A stretch of DNA of 64,000 nt from Algoriphagus sp. TR-M9 (GCF_027594545.1 NZ_CP115160.1:2055001-2119000), one strand, 5' to 3'. Shown: positions 1 to 10,637, numbered from the stretch's first letter. Numbers and translations: made by a program. The notes: generated by a model not told the origin, from the sequence alone.

Positions 1-273
1 GTTTAGCTCGATATCAGCTTTCTTCAATAATCCCATTAATTGTGAGTAAGATACGCCGTGCATTCTTGCACCTGCGTTGATACGCTGAATCCACAAAGCT
101 CTGAATTCTCTTTTCTTCGCTTTACGGTCTCTGTACGCGTACTGTAAACCTTTCTCATACTTGTTTTTGGCTACGGTCCATACATTGCTACCTCTTCCGA
201 AGTAACCTCTGGTGGCCTTTAGCACTTTTTTTCTTCTTGCTCTTGACGCTACTGCGTTTACCGATCTAGGCAT
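1..273 (-). CDS. rplT: 50S ribosomal protein L20 (3' end cut by window edge)
   Basis: L20 binds 23S rRNA and is needed for early assembly of the large ribosomal subunit. The start codon is at 271-273 and the protein begins [16 protein letters not shown], the typical basic N-terminus; further on the reading has [12 protein letters not shown] and [13 protein letters not shown], both conserved in L20. About 91 codons are visible and the C-terminal part lies outside the window. It follows rpmI by 112 bases on the same strand, completing the conserved infC-rpmI-rplT order. No L20-binding leader of the enterobacterial kind could be recognised in the spacer. Confidence 0.95.
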   Translation of the reverse strand, partial: MPRSVNAVASRARRKKVLKATRGYFGRGSNVWTVAKNKYEKGLQYAYRDRKAKKREFRALWIQRINAGARMHGVSYSQLMGLLKKADIELN

Positions 274-385
274 AGTTTTTTGTTTTTTGACACTCGGTGT
301 CCGGATTTCTCTGGATCTTTAATACCTGGGCGTCTGGTGAATAAATAAACCTTAATTAATTAATTTGTTAAGCTACAGTCGAAAA

Positions 386-580
386 TCAGATTCTCAACAT
401 GTCTCTTACTCTACCTTCGTCAGACTCATGTACTAGACCAGTTTTGGTCAAGTTATGCTTCCTTTTGGTAGCTTTCTTGGTCAGGATGTGGCTCTTGAAA
501 GCGTGTTTCCTTTTGATTTTGCCGGTTCCCGTCAATGCGAACCGCTTCTTTGCACTTGATTTGGTTTTTACCTTTGGCAT
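386..580 (-). CDS. rpmI: 50S ribosomal protein L35
   Basis: Small basic protein of the large ribosomal subunit, 64 residues, the usual length. It begins [14 protein letters not shown] and contains the lysine/arginine-rich core [20 protein letters not shown], as in L35 of many bacteria. It lies 25 bases downstream of infC and upstream of rplT on the same strand, so it belongs to the translation operon. Confidence 0.96.
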   Translation of the reverse strand: MPKVKTKSSAKKRFALTGTGKIKRKHAFKSHILTKKATKRKHNLTKTGLVHESDEGRVRDMLRI

Positions 581-605
581 TTTGCTGTATTTATTTAGTT
601 GAAAT

Positions 606-1160
606 TTATTTTTTACCCGCCTTCGGTGCGATAAAGATGTTCATTCTTTTTCCTTCCAACTTTGGCAGTTGCTCCACTGCACCATAGTCTTCCAGTGCCT
701 GGGCAAATTTCAGCAACAACATCTCTCCTCTTTCTTTAAAGACAATGCTCCGGCCTACGAAGTGTACGTATGCTTTTACTTTTGCCCCTTCTTTGAGGAA
801 GTTGATGGCGTGCTTCAATTTGAAATTGAAATCATGATCATCAGTATTCGGTCCGAATCTGATTTCTTTCAGGACAATCTTTGCAGCATTGGACTTGATC
901 TCCTTTTGCTTCTTTTTCTGCTCGTACTTAAACTTCGCATAATCAAGAATTTTACAAACTGGAGGATCGACATTCGGAGAAATCTCCACCAGATCCAGAT
1001 CCTGCTCTTTGGCGAGTTTGATTGCTTTGTCTGTAGGAAGAAGCTGATTGCCTCCTTCTACAAAGTCACCCACTACCCTCACTTCGCGAGCTCTGATTTT
1101 CTGGTTTACTTTGTAAGGTTCTTCTTGTCTACCTCTATACGGTTGTCTGTTGTTTCTCAA
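606..1160 (-). CDS. infC: Translation initiation factor IF-3
   Basis: IF-3 binds the 30S subunit, prevents premature 50S joining and checks the start codon and initiator tRNA. The N-terminal domain ([17 protein letters not shown]) and the C-terminal domain ([21 protein letters not shown], then [16 protein letters not shown]) are both complete. The open frame extends upstream to a TTG at 1214, but the added 18 residues do not look like IF-3. I prefer the inner TTG at 1158-1160, giving 184 residues ([17 protein letters not shown]). A rare start codon fits the family, since enterobacterial infC uses AUU for autoregulation. The exact start is uncertain; the identity is not. Confidence 0.95.
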   Translation of the reverse strand: MRNNRQPYRGRQEEPYKVNQKIRAREVRVVGDFVEGGNQLLPTDKAIKLAKEQDLDLVEISPNVDPPVCKILDYAKFKYEQKKKQKEIKSNAAKIVLKEIRFGPNTDDHDFNFKLKHAINFLKEGAKVKAYVHFVGRSIVFKERGEMLLLKFAQALEDYGAVEQLPKLEGKRMNIFIAPKAGKK

Positions 1161-1245
1161 GTTTGCTTTGATTGTTTTTATGAAATTGGATGCAAATATC
1201 GGAATTATTTCCAATTAAGAAAAGTCGGTGCAAATAATACACCTT

Positions 1246-3195
1246 TTACCCTTTGCTCAATGAAACTGAAATAATGTCCTGAAAGTACTTTATAAACTCC
1301 TCCGGTGAGAAGTTACCTTGATCGCCTTCCCCGTGTTTTCTCACTGATAGCTTACGTTCTTCCTGCTCCTTCTCTCCTACAATCAGCATAAAGGGAACTT
1401 TCTTCACCTCTGAATCACGGATTTTACGGCCGATTTTTTCGTCTCTGTTATCGATAGACCCAGTAATCCCGGCTTCTTCCAGAATGGTCTTGATCTCCTC
1501 GGCATAATCTACAAATTTCTCAGAAATAGGTAAAATATTGATCTGCTCCGGTGATAGCCAAAGCGGGAAGTTACCTCCGCAGTGCTCTATCAATACCGCT
1601 ACAAACCGCTCCAATGAACCAAAAGGTGCCCGGTGAATCATTACCGGCCTGTGCTTTTGATTATCGGAACCTATGTATTCCAATTGGAACCGTTCTGGTA
1701 ATTGATAATCTACCTGGATAGTTCCCAACTGCCATTTTCTGCCCAAAGCATCCTTGACCATAAAGTCCAACTTAGGTCCGTAGAAGGCTGCTTCTCCCAG
1801 TTCGGTTACGGTATCTAGACCTTTTTCCTCAGCAGCTTCGATGATGGCAGATTCTGCCTTGTCCCAAGCTTCGTCTCCACCTATATACTTGGATGGGTTT
1901 TCAGGATCTCGCAAGGAAATCTGTGCTGTATAATCCTCAAAACCTAAAGCCTTGAAAACATATAGCACCAAGTCTATCACTTTGATAAACTCTTCTTTCA
2001 CCTGATCGGGTCTACAGAAAATATGCGCATCATCCTGAGTAAATCCTCGAACACGGGTCAAGCCGTGAAGCTCACCACTTTGCTCGTAGCGGTAAACTGT
2101 TCCAAATTCTGCATAGCGAATCGGTAACTCCTTATAAGAATGAGGCTTATGCTTATAAATCTCGCAGTGATGCGGACAGTTCATTGGTTTCAGTAGAAAC
2201 TCCTCTCCCTCATGTGGCGTGGCAATAGGCTGAAAAGAATCCTTGCCGTACTTTTCGTAGTGACCAGAAGTCTCATACAGCACCTTGTGCCCAATATGCG
2301 GAGTAATTACTTGCTGATATCCAGCCTTATCCTGTGCTTTCTTCAGGAAATTAACCAAACGCTCACGAAGCAAGGTACCTTTTGGAAGCCATAAAGGTAA
2401 GCCCATGCCAACTTTCTCTGAAAAGGTGAAAAGCTCCAATTCCCTACCCAACTTTCTGTGGTCGCGCTTTTTGGCTTCTTCCACCATTGCCAGGTATTCA
2501 TTCAGCTCCTTGGCTTTTGGGAAAGTGACACCGTAAATACGGGTAAGCATTTTTCGGTTTTCATCTCCCCTCCAATAAGCCCCCGCGATATTGGTGAGCT
2601 TTACAGCCTTCACAAAACCCGTATTTGGGATATGAGGTCCTCTACAGAGATCTGTGAAGTTACCTTGCTGGTAGAAAGTAATGGAACCGTCTTCAAGGCC
2701 TTCCAAAAGATCCAGCTTGTACTCATCGCCCTTCTTCTGGTAATAATCTACTGCATCTTTTTTGGAAATATCAGTACGGATGAATTCATTCTTTTGCCTG
2801 GCCAGCTCGATCATTTTCTTCTCGATAGCTTCGAGTTCCGAGCCGTCCAGTGTCTTATCACCGAAATCCACATCGTAGTAGAAACCTGTTTCGATCGGAG
2901 GTCCTATGCCGAATTTGATACCTGGATGAAGTGCTTCCAATGCTTCTGCAAGCAAGTGAGCGGAAGAGTGCCAAAAAGTATTTTTACCTTCTCCGTCATT
3001 CCAGGTTAATAATTGAATGGAAGCATCAGAATGGATAGGTCGGGTAGCGTCCCAAACCTCTCCGTTTACTTTTGCGGCTAGAACATTCCTGGCTAAACCC
3101 TCGCTGATACTTGCAGCAATCTGTAGTCCGGTAGTCCCTTTTTCAAATTCCTTCACAGTGCCATCTGGAAGGGTGATTCTAATTAGTTGTGACAT
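1246..3195 (-). CDS. thrS: Threonyl-tRNA synthetase
   Basis: Class II synthetase that charges tRNA-Thr, 649 residues and full length. An N-terminal TGS domain (about 1-62) is followed by the editing domain starting at [11 protein letters not shown], then the catalytic core with [13 protein letters not shown] (zinc-ligand and active-site region), motif 2 ([16 protein letters not shown]), [11 protein letters not shown] and motif 3 ([11 protein letters not shown]). The C-terminal anticodon-binding domain covers roughly the last 100 residues. It is the first gene of the thrS-infC-rpmI-rplT run, an order conserved across many bacteria. No T-box-like leader could be recognised upstream. Confidence 0.97.
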   Translation of the reverse strand: MSQLIRITLPDGTVKEFEKGTTGLQIAASISEGLARNVLAAKVNGEVWDATRPIHSDASIQLLTWNDGEGKNTFWHSSAHLLAEALEALHPGIKFGIGPPIETGFYYDVDFGDKTLDGSELEAIEKKMIELARQKNEFIRTDISKKDAVDYYQKKGDEYKLDLLEGLEDGSITFYQQGNFTDLCRGPHIPNTGFVKAVKLTNIAGAYWRGDENRKMLTRIYGVTFPKAKELNEYLAMVEEAKKRDHRKLGRELELFTFSEKVGMGLPLWLPKGTLLRERLVNFLKKAQDKAGYQQVITPHIGHKVLYETSGHYEKYGKDSFQPIATPHEGEEFLLKPMNCPHHCEIYKHKPHSYKELPIRYAEFGTVYRYEQSGELHGLTRVRGFTQDDAHIFCRPDQVKEEFIKVIDLVLYVFKALGFEDYTAQISLRDPENPSKYIGGDEAWDKAESAIIEAAEEKGLDTVTELGEAAFYGPKLDFMVKDALGRKWQLGTIQVDYQLPERFQLEYIGSDNQKHRPVMIHRAPFGSLERFVAVLIEHCGGNFPLWLSPEQINILPISEKFVDYAEEIKTILEEAGITGSIDNRDEKIGRKIRDSEVKKVPFMLIVGEKEQEERKLSVRKHGEGDQGNFSPEEFIKYFQDIISVSLSKG

Positions 3196-3304
3196 GTGTA
3201 AAATTAGTTCTGCCCATACAAAGGGGCATAAAGATTAAGTTGCAAATATGCACAAGTGCGCTCCAATCAAAAAATATATGGGAAGGGAATATGGAAATGA
3301 GAGG

Positions 3305-4525
3305 TTATTTTTTAACTGTATAAACAATCAGCACTGGATTTTCAGAGTCCTTAGCCGCAAAAGCTGCTTCAGCAAAGTTCTTCCCTTTACCATTTACAAA
3401 TTCCTCGAAGCCCTCCTGACCAAGTTCGGCTTTCTTTTTCTGTAGTTCTTTGTAAAGAGACTTCCCGGAAACTTTATTTCCAACTTTATTCTGATCAAAA
3501 TGATAATTTATAGAATAAGGGTTGTATCCCTTGTCAATATCATCTTGGATAATCCAATCGATCACAGAAGTCTGTTGAGTTTCCCTTTCAAAAAAGACAT
3601 TATAGGACTTTTCTTCGTATTTAAAAACTGAGTAAAAGTAGTTTTCATTCAGAAACCAAGAATTAGGGACAAATTGAAGTTTGGTCTTTTTATTGATAAA
3701 ATCCATCATTTCCAAGCCTTCCAATTCATCCATCTTTTTCCTAAACTCATTAAGGTCTTGACCATACTCTCCAAAATCCAAAACCAATTGTGGCATAAAT
3801 TCACCTTCCTGAACTTTATAAATAGTGTCATGATATGTCATGGAAAAATAAATATGGTCCTGATTGTTTATGAAATAATCTCTACTGGAATAATTCCCAA
3901 AATACTGATCTGGATATCTAGGAACCATATATAAAGTGTCTTGAAATTCCGAATTTAAACTCATTACCATGAAATCTTCTGCTTCGTGGATAGACTTTAA
4001 AAAATAGTATCTCTCGGCATTTTCGTCATAGGCTACCGATGAAATATGGATTTTCTGCTTTGCCTCACGGATAAAATTTCCTTCAACATCAAACCACATC
4101 AACTTAGGTGGATGTACACCTGAAATTATGATTTCATCCATGACTACCATAAACTTATCCAAATCCAAATACTGCCCCGGCCCCTCCCCGTATGCTTTGA
4201 TGTTATTTAAGTAGTTGCCACTTCTGTCAAAAACTTTGATACACTTACAACCAAAAATATCCAAGGTAAAAATTCTATCTTCCGAGAAGCTAATTTGATG
4301 TAAACCTGCATTCAATTGCGCCTCTTCAGAATCATCCTTCAGCCAGATGTATTCGATCTCTGGCTCAAAGAATTCGGAGAGTTTTCCCTCTCTCGCTTCT
4401 GAGAGGTCGACTTTGATGATTTCCAATTCATCATTTCCCGCAGCTGAATTCCCTTTTTCACCTGATGAGCAGGAAACAAAAATATAACACATAAAAAGTA
4501 CCGATAAAGTGTAAGTCTGCTTCAT
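3305..4525 (-). CDS. Six-bladed beta-propeller lipoprotein
   Basis: Predicted surface or periplasmic lipoprotein of about 406 residues. A start at 4525 (MKQTYTLSVLF) gives a clean lipoprotein signal with the lipobox cysteine in VSCSSGEKG; the open frame continues upstream to 4780 but would then overlap the next gene and lose the signal. The middle has AYGEGPGQYLDLDKF, a hallmark of the six-bladed propeller family common in Bacteroidota, together with repeats of the form 'FDxxGNYLNNIKAYG'. The substrate and role are unknown. It lies just downstream of another exported-protein gene on the same strand. Confidence 0.75.
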   Translation of the reverse strand: MKQTYTLSVLFMCYIFVSCSSGEKGNSAAGNDELEIIKVDLSEAREGKLSEFFEPEIEYIWLKDDSEEAQLNAGLHQISFSEDRIFTLDIFGCKCIKVFDRSGNYLNNIKAYGEGPGQYLDLDKFMVVMDEIIISGVHPPKLMWFDVEGNFIREAKQKIHISSVAYDENAERYYFLKSIHEAEDFMVMSLNSEFQDTLYMVPRYPDQYFGNYSSRDYFINNQDHIYFSMTYHDTIYKVQEGEFMPQLVLDFGEYGQDLNEFRKKMDELEGLEMMDFINKKTKLQFVPNSWFLNENYFYSVFKYEEKSYNVFFERETQQTSVIDWIIQDDIDKGYNPYSINYHFDQNKVGNKVSGKSLYKELQKKKAELGQEGFEEFVNGKGKNFAEAAFAAKDSENPVLIVYTVKK

Positions 4526-4595
4526 TATATCCTGATTGGTTAAATGCTTGTTAAAAAGGTTCTTTAAATCTCTGGGCTTCATAGACATTTTGCAC

Positions 4596-5165
4596 TTAAA
4601 AACTCCATCCGAAACTTGCACCTCCCAATATCGCCTGGAATGTGGGGTTCCCATCAGCTTTCCCTGCAAAATTAAAATATGGTGTATAACCTGCTCTGAA
4701 AAAGAACCCTCCTTCCGGTTTTTGATAGCGATAACCCACTCTGAAAATAACTGCTGCACTATATACGATCTGATCATCAATCTCGGAAGTCACTGGATCT
4801 GTAGTGGGGCTAGGTTCTAATATGGAGGTAACTCCGGCTCCTATTTCCAAATGATGATTGGATCTACCCCAAAAGGCTGAAATTTCCATAGGTACTACGG
4901 GCAACCAATAGTTAGATCTTCGAGTCCCATGACGCCACATCGAAAAGCCAACGCTTACATTCAGCTTTAGCTTTTCCTTTTGATGGATAATTCTCCCGTA
5001 GTTTACTGCATATCGTCCAGAGTTACCCCCGAATTCCAAATACAGCGCATTTCTTGCGGTAAAGGTCTCCGCTTCGCTTTGGGCTAAACAATGAAGCGAA
5101 ACCGGAAAAATCAGGATTAAAACAAAAATTATTTTGGGAATTATTGAATAGATACAGGTTTTCAT
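4596..5165 (-). CDS. Exported protein, probable small outer-membrane beta-barrel
   Basis: A 189-residue protein with a typical signal peptide (hydrophobic core IIFVLILIFPVSL, likely cut after LHCLAQ). The remainder alternates hydrophobic and polar residues and ends in an aromatic residue (GASFGWSF), a pattern seen in eight-stranded barrels. I do not recognise a named family. It starts 26 bases after the DUF5686 gene on the same strand, which also encodes an outer-membrane protein, so the two may be co-transcribed. The barrel assignment is inferred from residue pattern only. Confidence 0.6.
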   Translation of the reverse strand: MKTCIYSIIPKIIFVLILIFPVSLHCLAQSEAETFTARNALYLEFGGNSGRYAVNYGRIIHQKEKLKLNVSVGFSMWRHGTRRSNYWLPVVPMEISAFWGRSNHHLEIGAGVTSILEPSPTTDPVTSEIDDQIVYSAAVIFRVGYRYQKPEGGFFFRAGYTPYFNFAGKADGNPTFQAILGGASFGWSF

Positions 5166-5191
5166 CTGATTAAGATAAAAAAAAACAGTAA

Positions 5192-7669
5192 CTACAGTAT
5201 AATCTGTCCCGAAATTTTTACCGCAAAAGGCTTAGCATCAGTATGATCCAGATATGTGATCCGATGAAAGAAATCAATTCTGAAGAATTTGAAGATATTC
5301 TCTATACCATACCCCAGCTCCACATACGGAGTCTTGGGATCCAACCGGCCAAAGGTCTCCAGCGGATTGCCATAAGGATCCACAGTAGGTGAATTAGCTA
5401 CATTTTTCTGGCTTACAGATCCAAATAGTACATTGGCATTGGCCACGGCGCGCCATTTCAGCTTTTTTACCAGCGGGATTTTATTCAAGAGAAACCCCTC
5501 AAAGAAATGTCTATACCTCAAACTTGCATATTGATCTGAAGCAAATTCATTGAAATTCATTGTATTGAAAGCAGCAGAGGTATAAAACAAGGTCTCGTTG
5601 CCCAGATGGTTTTTGAGGATAGGATAAGGCACTTCCCCAAAGATCTTCCCGGCATCCAGCTCATACCTGGACACGCCCAGCATTCCCATATTCAGTCGCT
5701 GATAGAGATAAAATGTCAGTTTAGAATAGTTGATATCTCCTCCCAGCCATTGGAAACCTTTGGCATATGTGGCCTGCAGGATCGGCCATTTAGAAGGACC
5801 AAAGGAGGAACGTTCATTGTCATTGATAATAATGATCTCATCCCTGCCATATCTTAGCCCTACTTTTGCCTCAGTTGTTTCAAAATCAGACCTGTACTCC
5901 CCTGTTCCTTTTTCCAGGTAGTAGAAGTCAAAAAGGGGATCAAATTGACTTAGTTTGAAATTGGAGAAAAACAGAAAGCCTTTGAAAAATTCCCGCTGGA
6001 ATTCCAGTTTTTGGTTGGTATTGAAAAATGGCCTTCGAAGGGTTCCGAATCTACTGGCCGCAAGAAAAATACTGTTATCCTGCAATTCTGCGATCTCCAG
6101 GCCTACCTGATCGATTTCCTTCTGTGCAGAGAGCGATAAAGTAGTCCAATGAAAACGGTCCAATATGCGGGTAACCTGCGTGGAATATTTAAATTTTTCA
6201 TCTTTAAATCCATAAGCTCCGTAAGCCTTGATTTCCCACTTATTGCTGAATTTCAAAGAGGTTCTCCCACCCATTCCCAGACGAACTCCTTCAATATTAT
6301 TATAATTAAAAAAGCCTGGCCAGGGTCCAATATCTGCTTTCCCCACGTTCAGATAGCCTGTACCAAAGAATTTTAGGCCTTCTGAAAAGAAGCGAACTAT
6401 CGGAATGCGCTTTAAGGTATCCACCATTTGTAGGACCGCCAGCTCCTCTTGGCTTAATGGATCCTGTCGGTTTGCCGCCCAAAATTCCTCGTCGGCTATA
6501 TTATAATCCTCCTTTAGGGTTACCGCCTGGTTGAAAAAGGAAGTAGGCTTGGGTTCACCTACTCGGATACTATCAGCCGAGGTGTAAAACTTAGCCAGGA
6601 AGCCGGCAGTTTTGGGAGTTACCTGGCCTATTTTGATCTGTACCCTTGATTTTGACGGAATCAACGGTCCTGCAGAAGTAGGCACTAATTCCTGTTGAAT
6701 CTTGATTCTTTCGATGAAATTCAGGTTCACTTCCTTTGGAATAGACAGGTCCACTTGTTTGAGCGCATACGTTTCCTTATTGATCCAGATGGTACCGGAA
6801 AACGCCAGATCCTGCTCCCTGAGCGGATACACCTGCAGAATATAGCAGGAGTCCTTCCCCACCAACACGGAATCCATCAGATCGTAATCGTAAAAGTTTT
6901 TCCAGCCATCTGCGATGGGTGACACAAATTCCTTTTCTACGATATTCAGCCAGTTTTTGTAAAAATTGTATTCCTGAAAGGCGGAACCGGTGATCTGTGA
7001 AGTCGTCGAGCCATCCGTGATCCCTACTCCGGTGATTTTTGACTTCTCCACGATCTCTTTCTTGAGTTCCGGATTGTTTCTGTAGTAAAATTTGGAGAGG
7101 GTTTCGGAGAAAAAGACAGGCAGGATTTTCTCTCCCTCGTCATTGGTCAGTTGCTGGATGGAGTCCAAAACCGCAGTCACTTTCTGGACGGTCTTGCGCT
7201 GGGTAAACTCCTCTGAGACATGATCTATGTCAATTTCAATTTTAGTATAGTTCTTTGTTTCATAAGCACTTAAGGAGCGCTTGTCAAAGTCCTTTTTCCG
7301 GTCTACTGCCCGTCGGATAATTTCAAAAGCCGGATTTTCCCCAGCTTCAAAAACAAAGGCTTCCATTTCAAAATCCGAAGGTTTGAGCTGAAAGTTTACC
7401 GTTTGTTCTGCCACATTTTGCAGGAGTTTGCTGGCTGAGATATAACCGAGGTAGGCCGCCGAAATACTATCTGTCAGACTCCTGGCTTCGATTTGATAGT
7501 ACCCTTCAAAGTCAGTGGAAATCCCGGTGGTAGTCCCCTTTAAAATCACAGAAGCAAAGGGAATAGGGTCTCCTGTTTCGGAATCAGTCACTTTGCCCTT
7601 GACTATAAACTGGGCAAAGGAATGGGTGCTGATGAGAAAAAGTAAGGCAATAAGGGTGGTTCGGAGCAT
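5192..7669 (-). CDS. DUF5686 / carboxypeptidase-regulatory-like outer-membrane protein
   Basis: Large exported protein of about 825 residues. The start at 7669 (MLRTTLIALLFLISTHSFAQ) gives a proper signal peptide; an upstream in-frame start at 7687 only adds six residues. Next comes a carboxypeptidase regulatory-like beta-sandwich (VKGKVTDSETGDPIPFASV, then GISTDFEGYYQIEA), as found at the N-terminus of SusC-type proteins. The rest matches the DUF5686 pattern with 'NFKLQP..F.MEAFVFEAGENPAFEIIRRAV' (shortened here) and a long C-terminal half rich in amphipathic strands, consistent with a barrel. No TonB-dependent plug domain is visible. The function of the family is unknown. Confidence 0.8.
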   Translation of the reverse strand: MLRTTLIALLFLISTHSFAQFIVKGKVTDSETGDPIPFASVILKGTTTGISTDFEGYYQIEARSLTDSISAAYLGYISASKLLQNVAEQTVNFQLKPSDFEMEAFVFEAGENPAFEIIRRAVDRKKDFDKRSLSAYETKNYTKIEIDIDHVSEEFTQRKTVQKVTAVLDSIQQLTNDEGEKILPVFFSETLSKFYYRNNPELKKEIVEKSKITGVGITDGSTTSQITGSAFQEYNFYKNWLNIVEKEFVSPIADGWKNFYDYDLMDSVLVGKDSCYILQVYPLREQDLAFSGTIWINKETYALKQVDLSIPKEVNLNFIERIKIQQELVPTSAGPLIPSKSRVQIKIGQVTPKTAGFLAKFYTSADSIRVGEPKPTSFFNQAVTLKEDYNIADEEFWAANRQDPLSQEELAVLQMVDTLKRIPIVRFFSEGLKFFGTGYLNVGKADIGPWPGFFNYNNIEGVRLGMGGRTSLKFSNKWEIKAYGAYGFKDEKFKYSTQVTRILDRFHWTTLSLSAQKEIDQVGLEIAELQDNSIFLAASRFGTLRRPFFNTNQKLEFQREFFKGFLFFSNFKLSQFDPLFDFYYLEKGTGEYRSDFETTEAKVGLRYGRDEIIIINDNERSSFGPSKWPILQATYAKGFQWLGGDINYSKLTFYLYQRLNMGMLGVSRYELDAGKIFGEVPYPILKNHLGNETLFYTSAAFNTMNFNEFASDQYASLRYRHFFEGFLLNKIPLVKKLKWRAVANANVLFGSVSQKNVANSPTVDPYGNPLETFGRLDPKTPYVELGYGIENIFKFFRIDFFHRITYLDHTDAKPFAVKISGQIIL

Positions 7670-7835
7670 GAAATCTAGATTGCACAAAGAACAATTTGCT
7701 GCAAAATAAATTCAATACTTAATCAAATCTGCATGGATGCAGTTAAAAAATCCTACCACTCGCCGAAAAGCATACTTATCCTGAAAGGAATTTTGTAAAA
7801 CTGATGGGTATATTTGGGCTTTCAAAAAGGAATAT

Positions 7836-9038
7836 ATGGTTTACGATATAGTTATAATCGGAGGAGGAATAGTAGGATTAGCTACAGGGCTTAAAATTCT
7901 AAAAAGTCGCCCAGATCTTAAGTTAGCCATATTGGAAAAAGAAGACCAATTGGCAAAACACCAAACCGGCAATAATAGTGGTGTCATCCACTCCGGGCTA
8001 TATTACAAACCCGGTTCCCTGAAAGCCACCAACTGCATCAATGGCTATCATGAACTCATCAATTTTTGCCAAGAGGAAAAAATCCCCTTTGAAATCACCG
8101 GCAAGGTAGTAGTGGCTACACGCGAAGAGCAAAAACCCCTGCTGAACAATCTATATGAGCGTGGGCTCCAGAATGGACTGAAAGGCACCAAATATATCAG
8201 TATAGAAGAGCTGAAAGAATACGAGCCGCACTGTGCGGGAGTGGCTGCCATACACGTGCCACAGACCGGAATCGTGGACTATTACAAGGTCGCATTAGCC
8301 TATGGGAGAAAGATAGTACAGCTAGGAGGAGAGATTTTTTTAAAACATAAAGTACAGGAAATTAAGCACAAAGAAGGAGTCAATTATATAGAGACTTCAA
8401 GTAAAAGCTTCCAAAGTAAACTGGTGATCAACTGTGCGGGACTTTACTCAGATAAGGTGGCACAGATGAATGAGTCAGATCCTCTAGATGTAAAGATTAT
8501 CCCATTTCGAGGGGAATACTATAAGCTGAAGAAGGACAAAGAGTACTTGGTAAAAAACCTGATTTATCCTGTCCCGGATCCGAATTTTCCATTTCTCGGA
8601 GTACACTTCACGCGAATGATGAAAGGAGGCGTAGAAGCGGGTCCCAACGCTGTTTTAGCTTTCCGCAGGGAAGGTTATAAGAAATCCCAGATCAACCTGC
8701 AAGAGCTCACAGAATCTTTGGCCTGGCCTGGATTCCAGAAAGTAGCTGCCAAATACTGGAAAACTGGTTTTGGGGAGATGTACCGTTCATTTTCCAAAGC
8801 TGCTTTCACCAAAGCCCTTCAGGAATTGATTCCTGAAATCCAGGAATCAGACCTCACAGATGGAGGCGCAGGTGTGCGTGCTCAGGCATGTGACCGAACA
8901 GGAGGATTGTTGGATGATTTTGCTATCCGTGAGTCCTCGCATGCTATCAATGTACTCAATGCCCCTTCTCCTGCAGCTACCAGTTCTCTGGCTATTGGTG
9001 GAACTGTCGCTGAATTAGCACTGAAGAGGTTTTCTTAA
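7836..9038 (+). CDS. lhgO: L-2-hydroxyglutarate oxidase
   Basis: FAD enzyme that oxidises L-2-hydroxyglutarate to 2-oxoglutarate, removing a toxic side product of metabolism or feeding electrons to quinone. The 400-residue length is normal. The N-terminus has the dinucleotide fold IIGGGIVGLATGLKIL, followed by HQTGNNSGVIHSGLYYKPGS, a strong LhgO signature, and the C-terminus has GGAGVRAQACDRTGG. It stands alone on the plus strand among minus-strand genes. A TATATTTG box at 7809-7816 fits the Bacteroidota minus-7 element, though the minus-33 part is not clear. Confidence 0.92.
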   Translation: MVYDIVIIGGGIVGLATGLKILKSRPDLKLAILEKEDQLAKHQTGNNSGVIHSGLYYKPGSLKATNCINGYHELINFCQEEKIPFEITGKVVVATREEQKPLLNNLYERGLQNGLKGTKYISIEELKEYEPHCAGVAAIHVPQTGIVDYYKVALAYGRKIVQLGGEIFLKHKVQEIKHKEGVNYIETSSKSFQSKLVINCAGLYSDKVAQMNESDPLDVKIIPFRGEYYKLKKDKEYLVKNLIYPVPDPNFPFLGVHFTRMMKGGVEAGPNAVLAFRREGYKKSQINLQELTESLAWPGFQKVAAKYWKTGFGEMYRSFSKAAFTKALQELIPEIQESDLTDGGAGVRAQACDRTGGLLDDFAIRESSHAINVLNAPSPAATSSLAIGGTVAELALKRFS

Positions 9039-9060
9039 ACTGCTGTAGTAGTCCAAGCCT

Positions 9061-9078
9061 ACCTACCGTCAGGCAGGT
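9061..9078. repeat. Short near-palindrome of the dispersed CCTGCCTGAC type
   Basis: The 18 bases ACCTACCGTCAGGCAGGT form two seven-base arms with one mismatch. They sit between the convergent ends of lhgO and the glutamate-synthase-like gene. Similar short GC-rich palindromes occur many times in some Bacteroidota genomes; whether this one is repeated cannot be told from one window. Confidence 0.35.
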
Positions 9079-9119
9079 CATGAACCATCTAAGCATCTTT
9101 ACGTCGTATGGAGATAGCC

Positions 9120-10637
9120 TTAAACCTGAGTATTCACTGAATCAGGCAAGTATCGATTTGCCAACTTGATCATCTCATCACCTTTCACCAGATCATGCGC
9201 ACTGAGTTCTGAGGTATGCTTGTGCCCAGATGCTCCCAGCAATTCCTGCACGGCGTGGACGGTGTTTTTGTGAAATTTATACACCCGCTCAGACTTGTCT
9301 GAAATGACTAGGCCCCCAACGAGGTTGGCCTTTTGGGTTGCTACTCCTGTAGGACATTCGTTGGTATTGCAGCGCAAAGCCTGAATACATCCTACACTGA
9401 ACATAAATCCTCTCGCTGAATTGCAGAGGTCAGCACCTATGGCGATGTTTTTGATGATGGCGAAGGCCGAAATAGCTTTGCCGGAGGCAATGATTTTTAT
9501 CTTATCACGAATCTGGAATTTCTCCAGGGAAGTTCTCACAAAAATCAGCGCGGGCTCTAAGGGCAGCCCTACACTATCTGAAAATTCCAAAGGGGCAGCT
9601 CCTGTTCCTCCTTCTGCCCCGTCAATTGTTATAAAATCAGGGTAAACTTTCTTGGCTACCATTTCTTTGCAAATCGCGGTAAACTCCTCTGTACGACCCA
9701 CACAAAGCTTGAAGCCTACTGGTTTTCCTCCGGATAAGTCCCGAAGCTTGGAGATAAAATCCATGAGCTGCGATGGAGAGCTGAACGCACTGTGTGCCGG
9801 AGGTGAAAGTATAGTAGTACCCTTCACCACACCACGGATTTCAGCAATTTCTTCGGTGTTTTTAGCTCCGGGCAGCACTCCTCCATGACCGGGTTTGGCA
9901 CCCTGTGAGATTTTGATCTCAATCATTTTTACCTCTGGCCAATTGGCTTTTTCCCTGAACTTCTCCGGGTCAAAATTGCCATGCTCATCTCTACAGCCAA
10001 AGTATCCGGTACCTATCTGCCAAACCAAATCACCGCCTTGCCTGTGATGTGTAGAAATGCCCCCTTCTCCTGTATTATGGCTGAAACCTCCCTTTCTAGC
10101 CCCAATGTTAAGGGCTTTTACCGCATTGGAACTCAGGGACCCAAAGCTCATGGCTGATATATTAAAAATAGATGAGGAATAGGGCTGCTTACATTGCTCA
10201 TTTCCAATCATCACCCGTGGATCTTCCTCCATATTATGAATCGCATAAATGGAATGTCTTAAAGCCATGTAATCTTCCCCACCGATGTCTTTCTGTGTCC
10301 CAAAGGGATGTGTGTCATTTACTCCCTTTGCACGTCTGTAAACCAGCGAGCGTATATTTCTGCTGAAGGGAGTTCCGTCGGTATTGGTTTCTATAAAATA
10401 TTGTTGGATCTCCGGACTTATTTTTTCCAATAAGTACCTGAAGTGCCCGATGACCGGGAAATTCCTTAAAATAGCATGTTTCTTCTGCGTGATGTCATAT
10501 ATCCCAATTGCAAAAAGCACCAACAACAGGCCAAGAATAAAATAACCAAACTTGAACTGCACAAACTGAAAATACCACATCAAAAAAAAGGTAAGAAGGG
10601 TCAGCAGGATCAAGCTCCCAAAGAACATTTTCCTCAT
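9120..10637 (-). CDS. FMN-binding glutamate-synthase-family protein, membrane anchored
   Basis: A 505-residue relative of the central FMN/iron-sulfur domain of glutamate synthase. Two hydrophobic segments at residues about 5-45 anchor it in the membrane. The core has NTGEGGISTHHRQGGDLVWQ, KPGHGGVLPGAK, TIDGAEGGTGAAPLEF and the cysteine cluster LRCNTNECPTGVATQ, all typical of the FMN-synthase barrel. It lacks the glutaminase domain and the beta-subunit, so it cannot be a complete GOGAT by itself. Stand-alone proteins of this kind are widespread, but their substrate is not established. Confidence 0.85.
   Translation of the reverse strand: MRKMFFGSLILLTLLTFFLMWYFQFVQFKFGYFILGLLLVLFAIGIYDITQKKHAILRNFPVIGHFRYLLEKISPEIQQYFIETNTDGTPFSRNIRSLVYRRAKGVNDTHPFGTQKDIGGEDYMALRHSIYAIHNMEEDPRVMIGNEQCKQPYSSSIFNISAMSFGSLSSNAVKALNIGARKGGFSHNTGEGGISTHHRQGGDLVWQIGTGYFGCRDEHGNFDPEKFREKANWPEVKMIEIKISQGAKPGHGGVLPGAKNTEEIAEIRGVVKGTTILSPPAHSAFSSPSQLMDFISKLRDLSGGKPVGFKLCVGRTEEFTAICKEMVAKKVYPDFITIDGAEGGTGAAPLEFSDSVGLPLEPALIFVRTSLEKFQIRDKIKIIASGKAISAFAIIKNIAIGADLCNSARGFMFSVGCIQALRCNTNECPTGVATQKANLVGGLVISDKSERVYKFHKNTVHAVQELLGASGHKHTSELSAHDLVKGDEMIKLANRYLPDSVNTQV

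Noticed and set aside
281..385. Possible L20 autoregulatory leader before rplT
   Set aside because: Only a 5-base hairpin (GACAC/GTGTC) is visible; it does not match the known L20-binding structures.
669..1274. 201-residue plus-strand frame opposite infC
   Set aside because: It mirrors the IF-3 gene and has no recognisable domain; the infC reading is certain.
2458..3009. 183-residue plus-strand frame opposite thrS
   Set aside because: Antisense shadow of a conserved synthetase gene, no coherent features.
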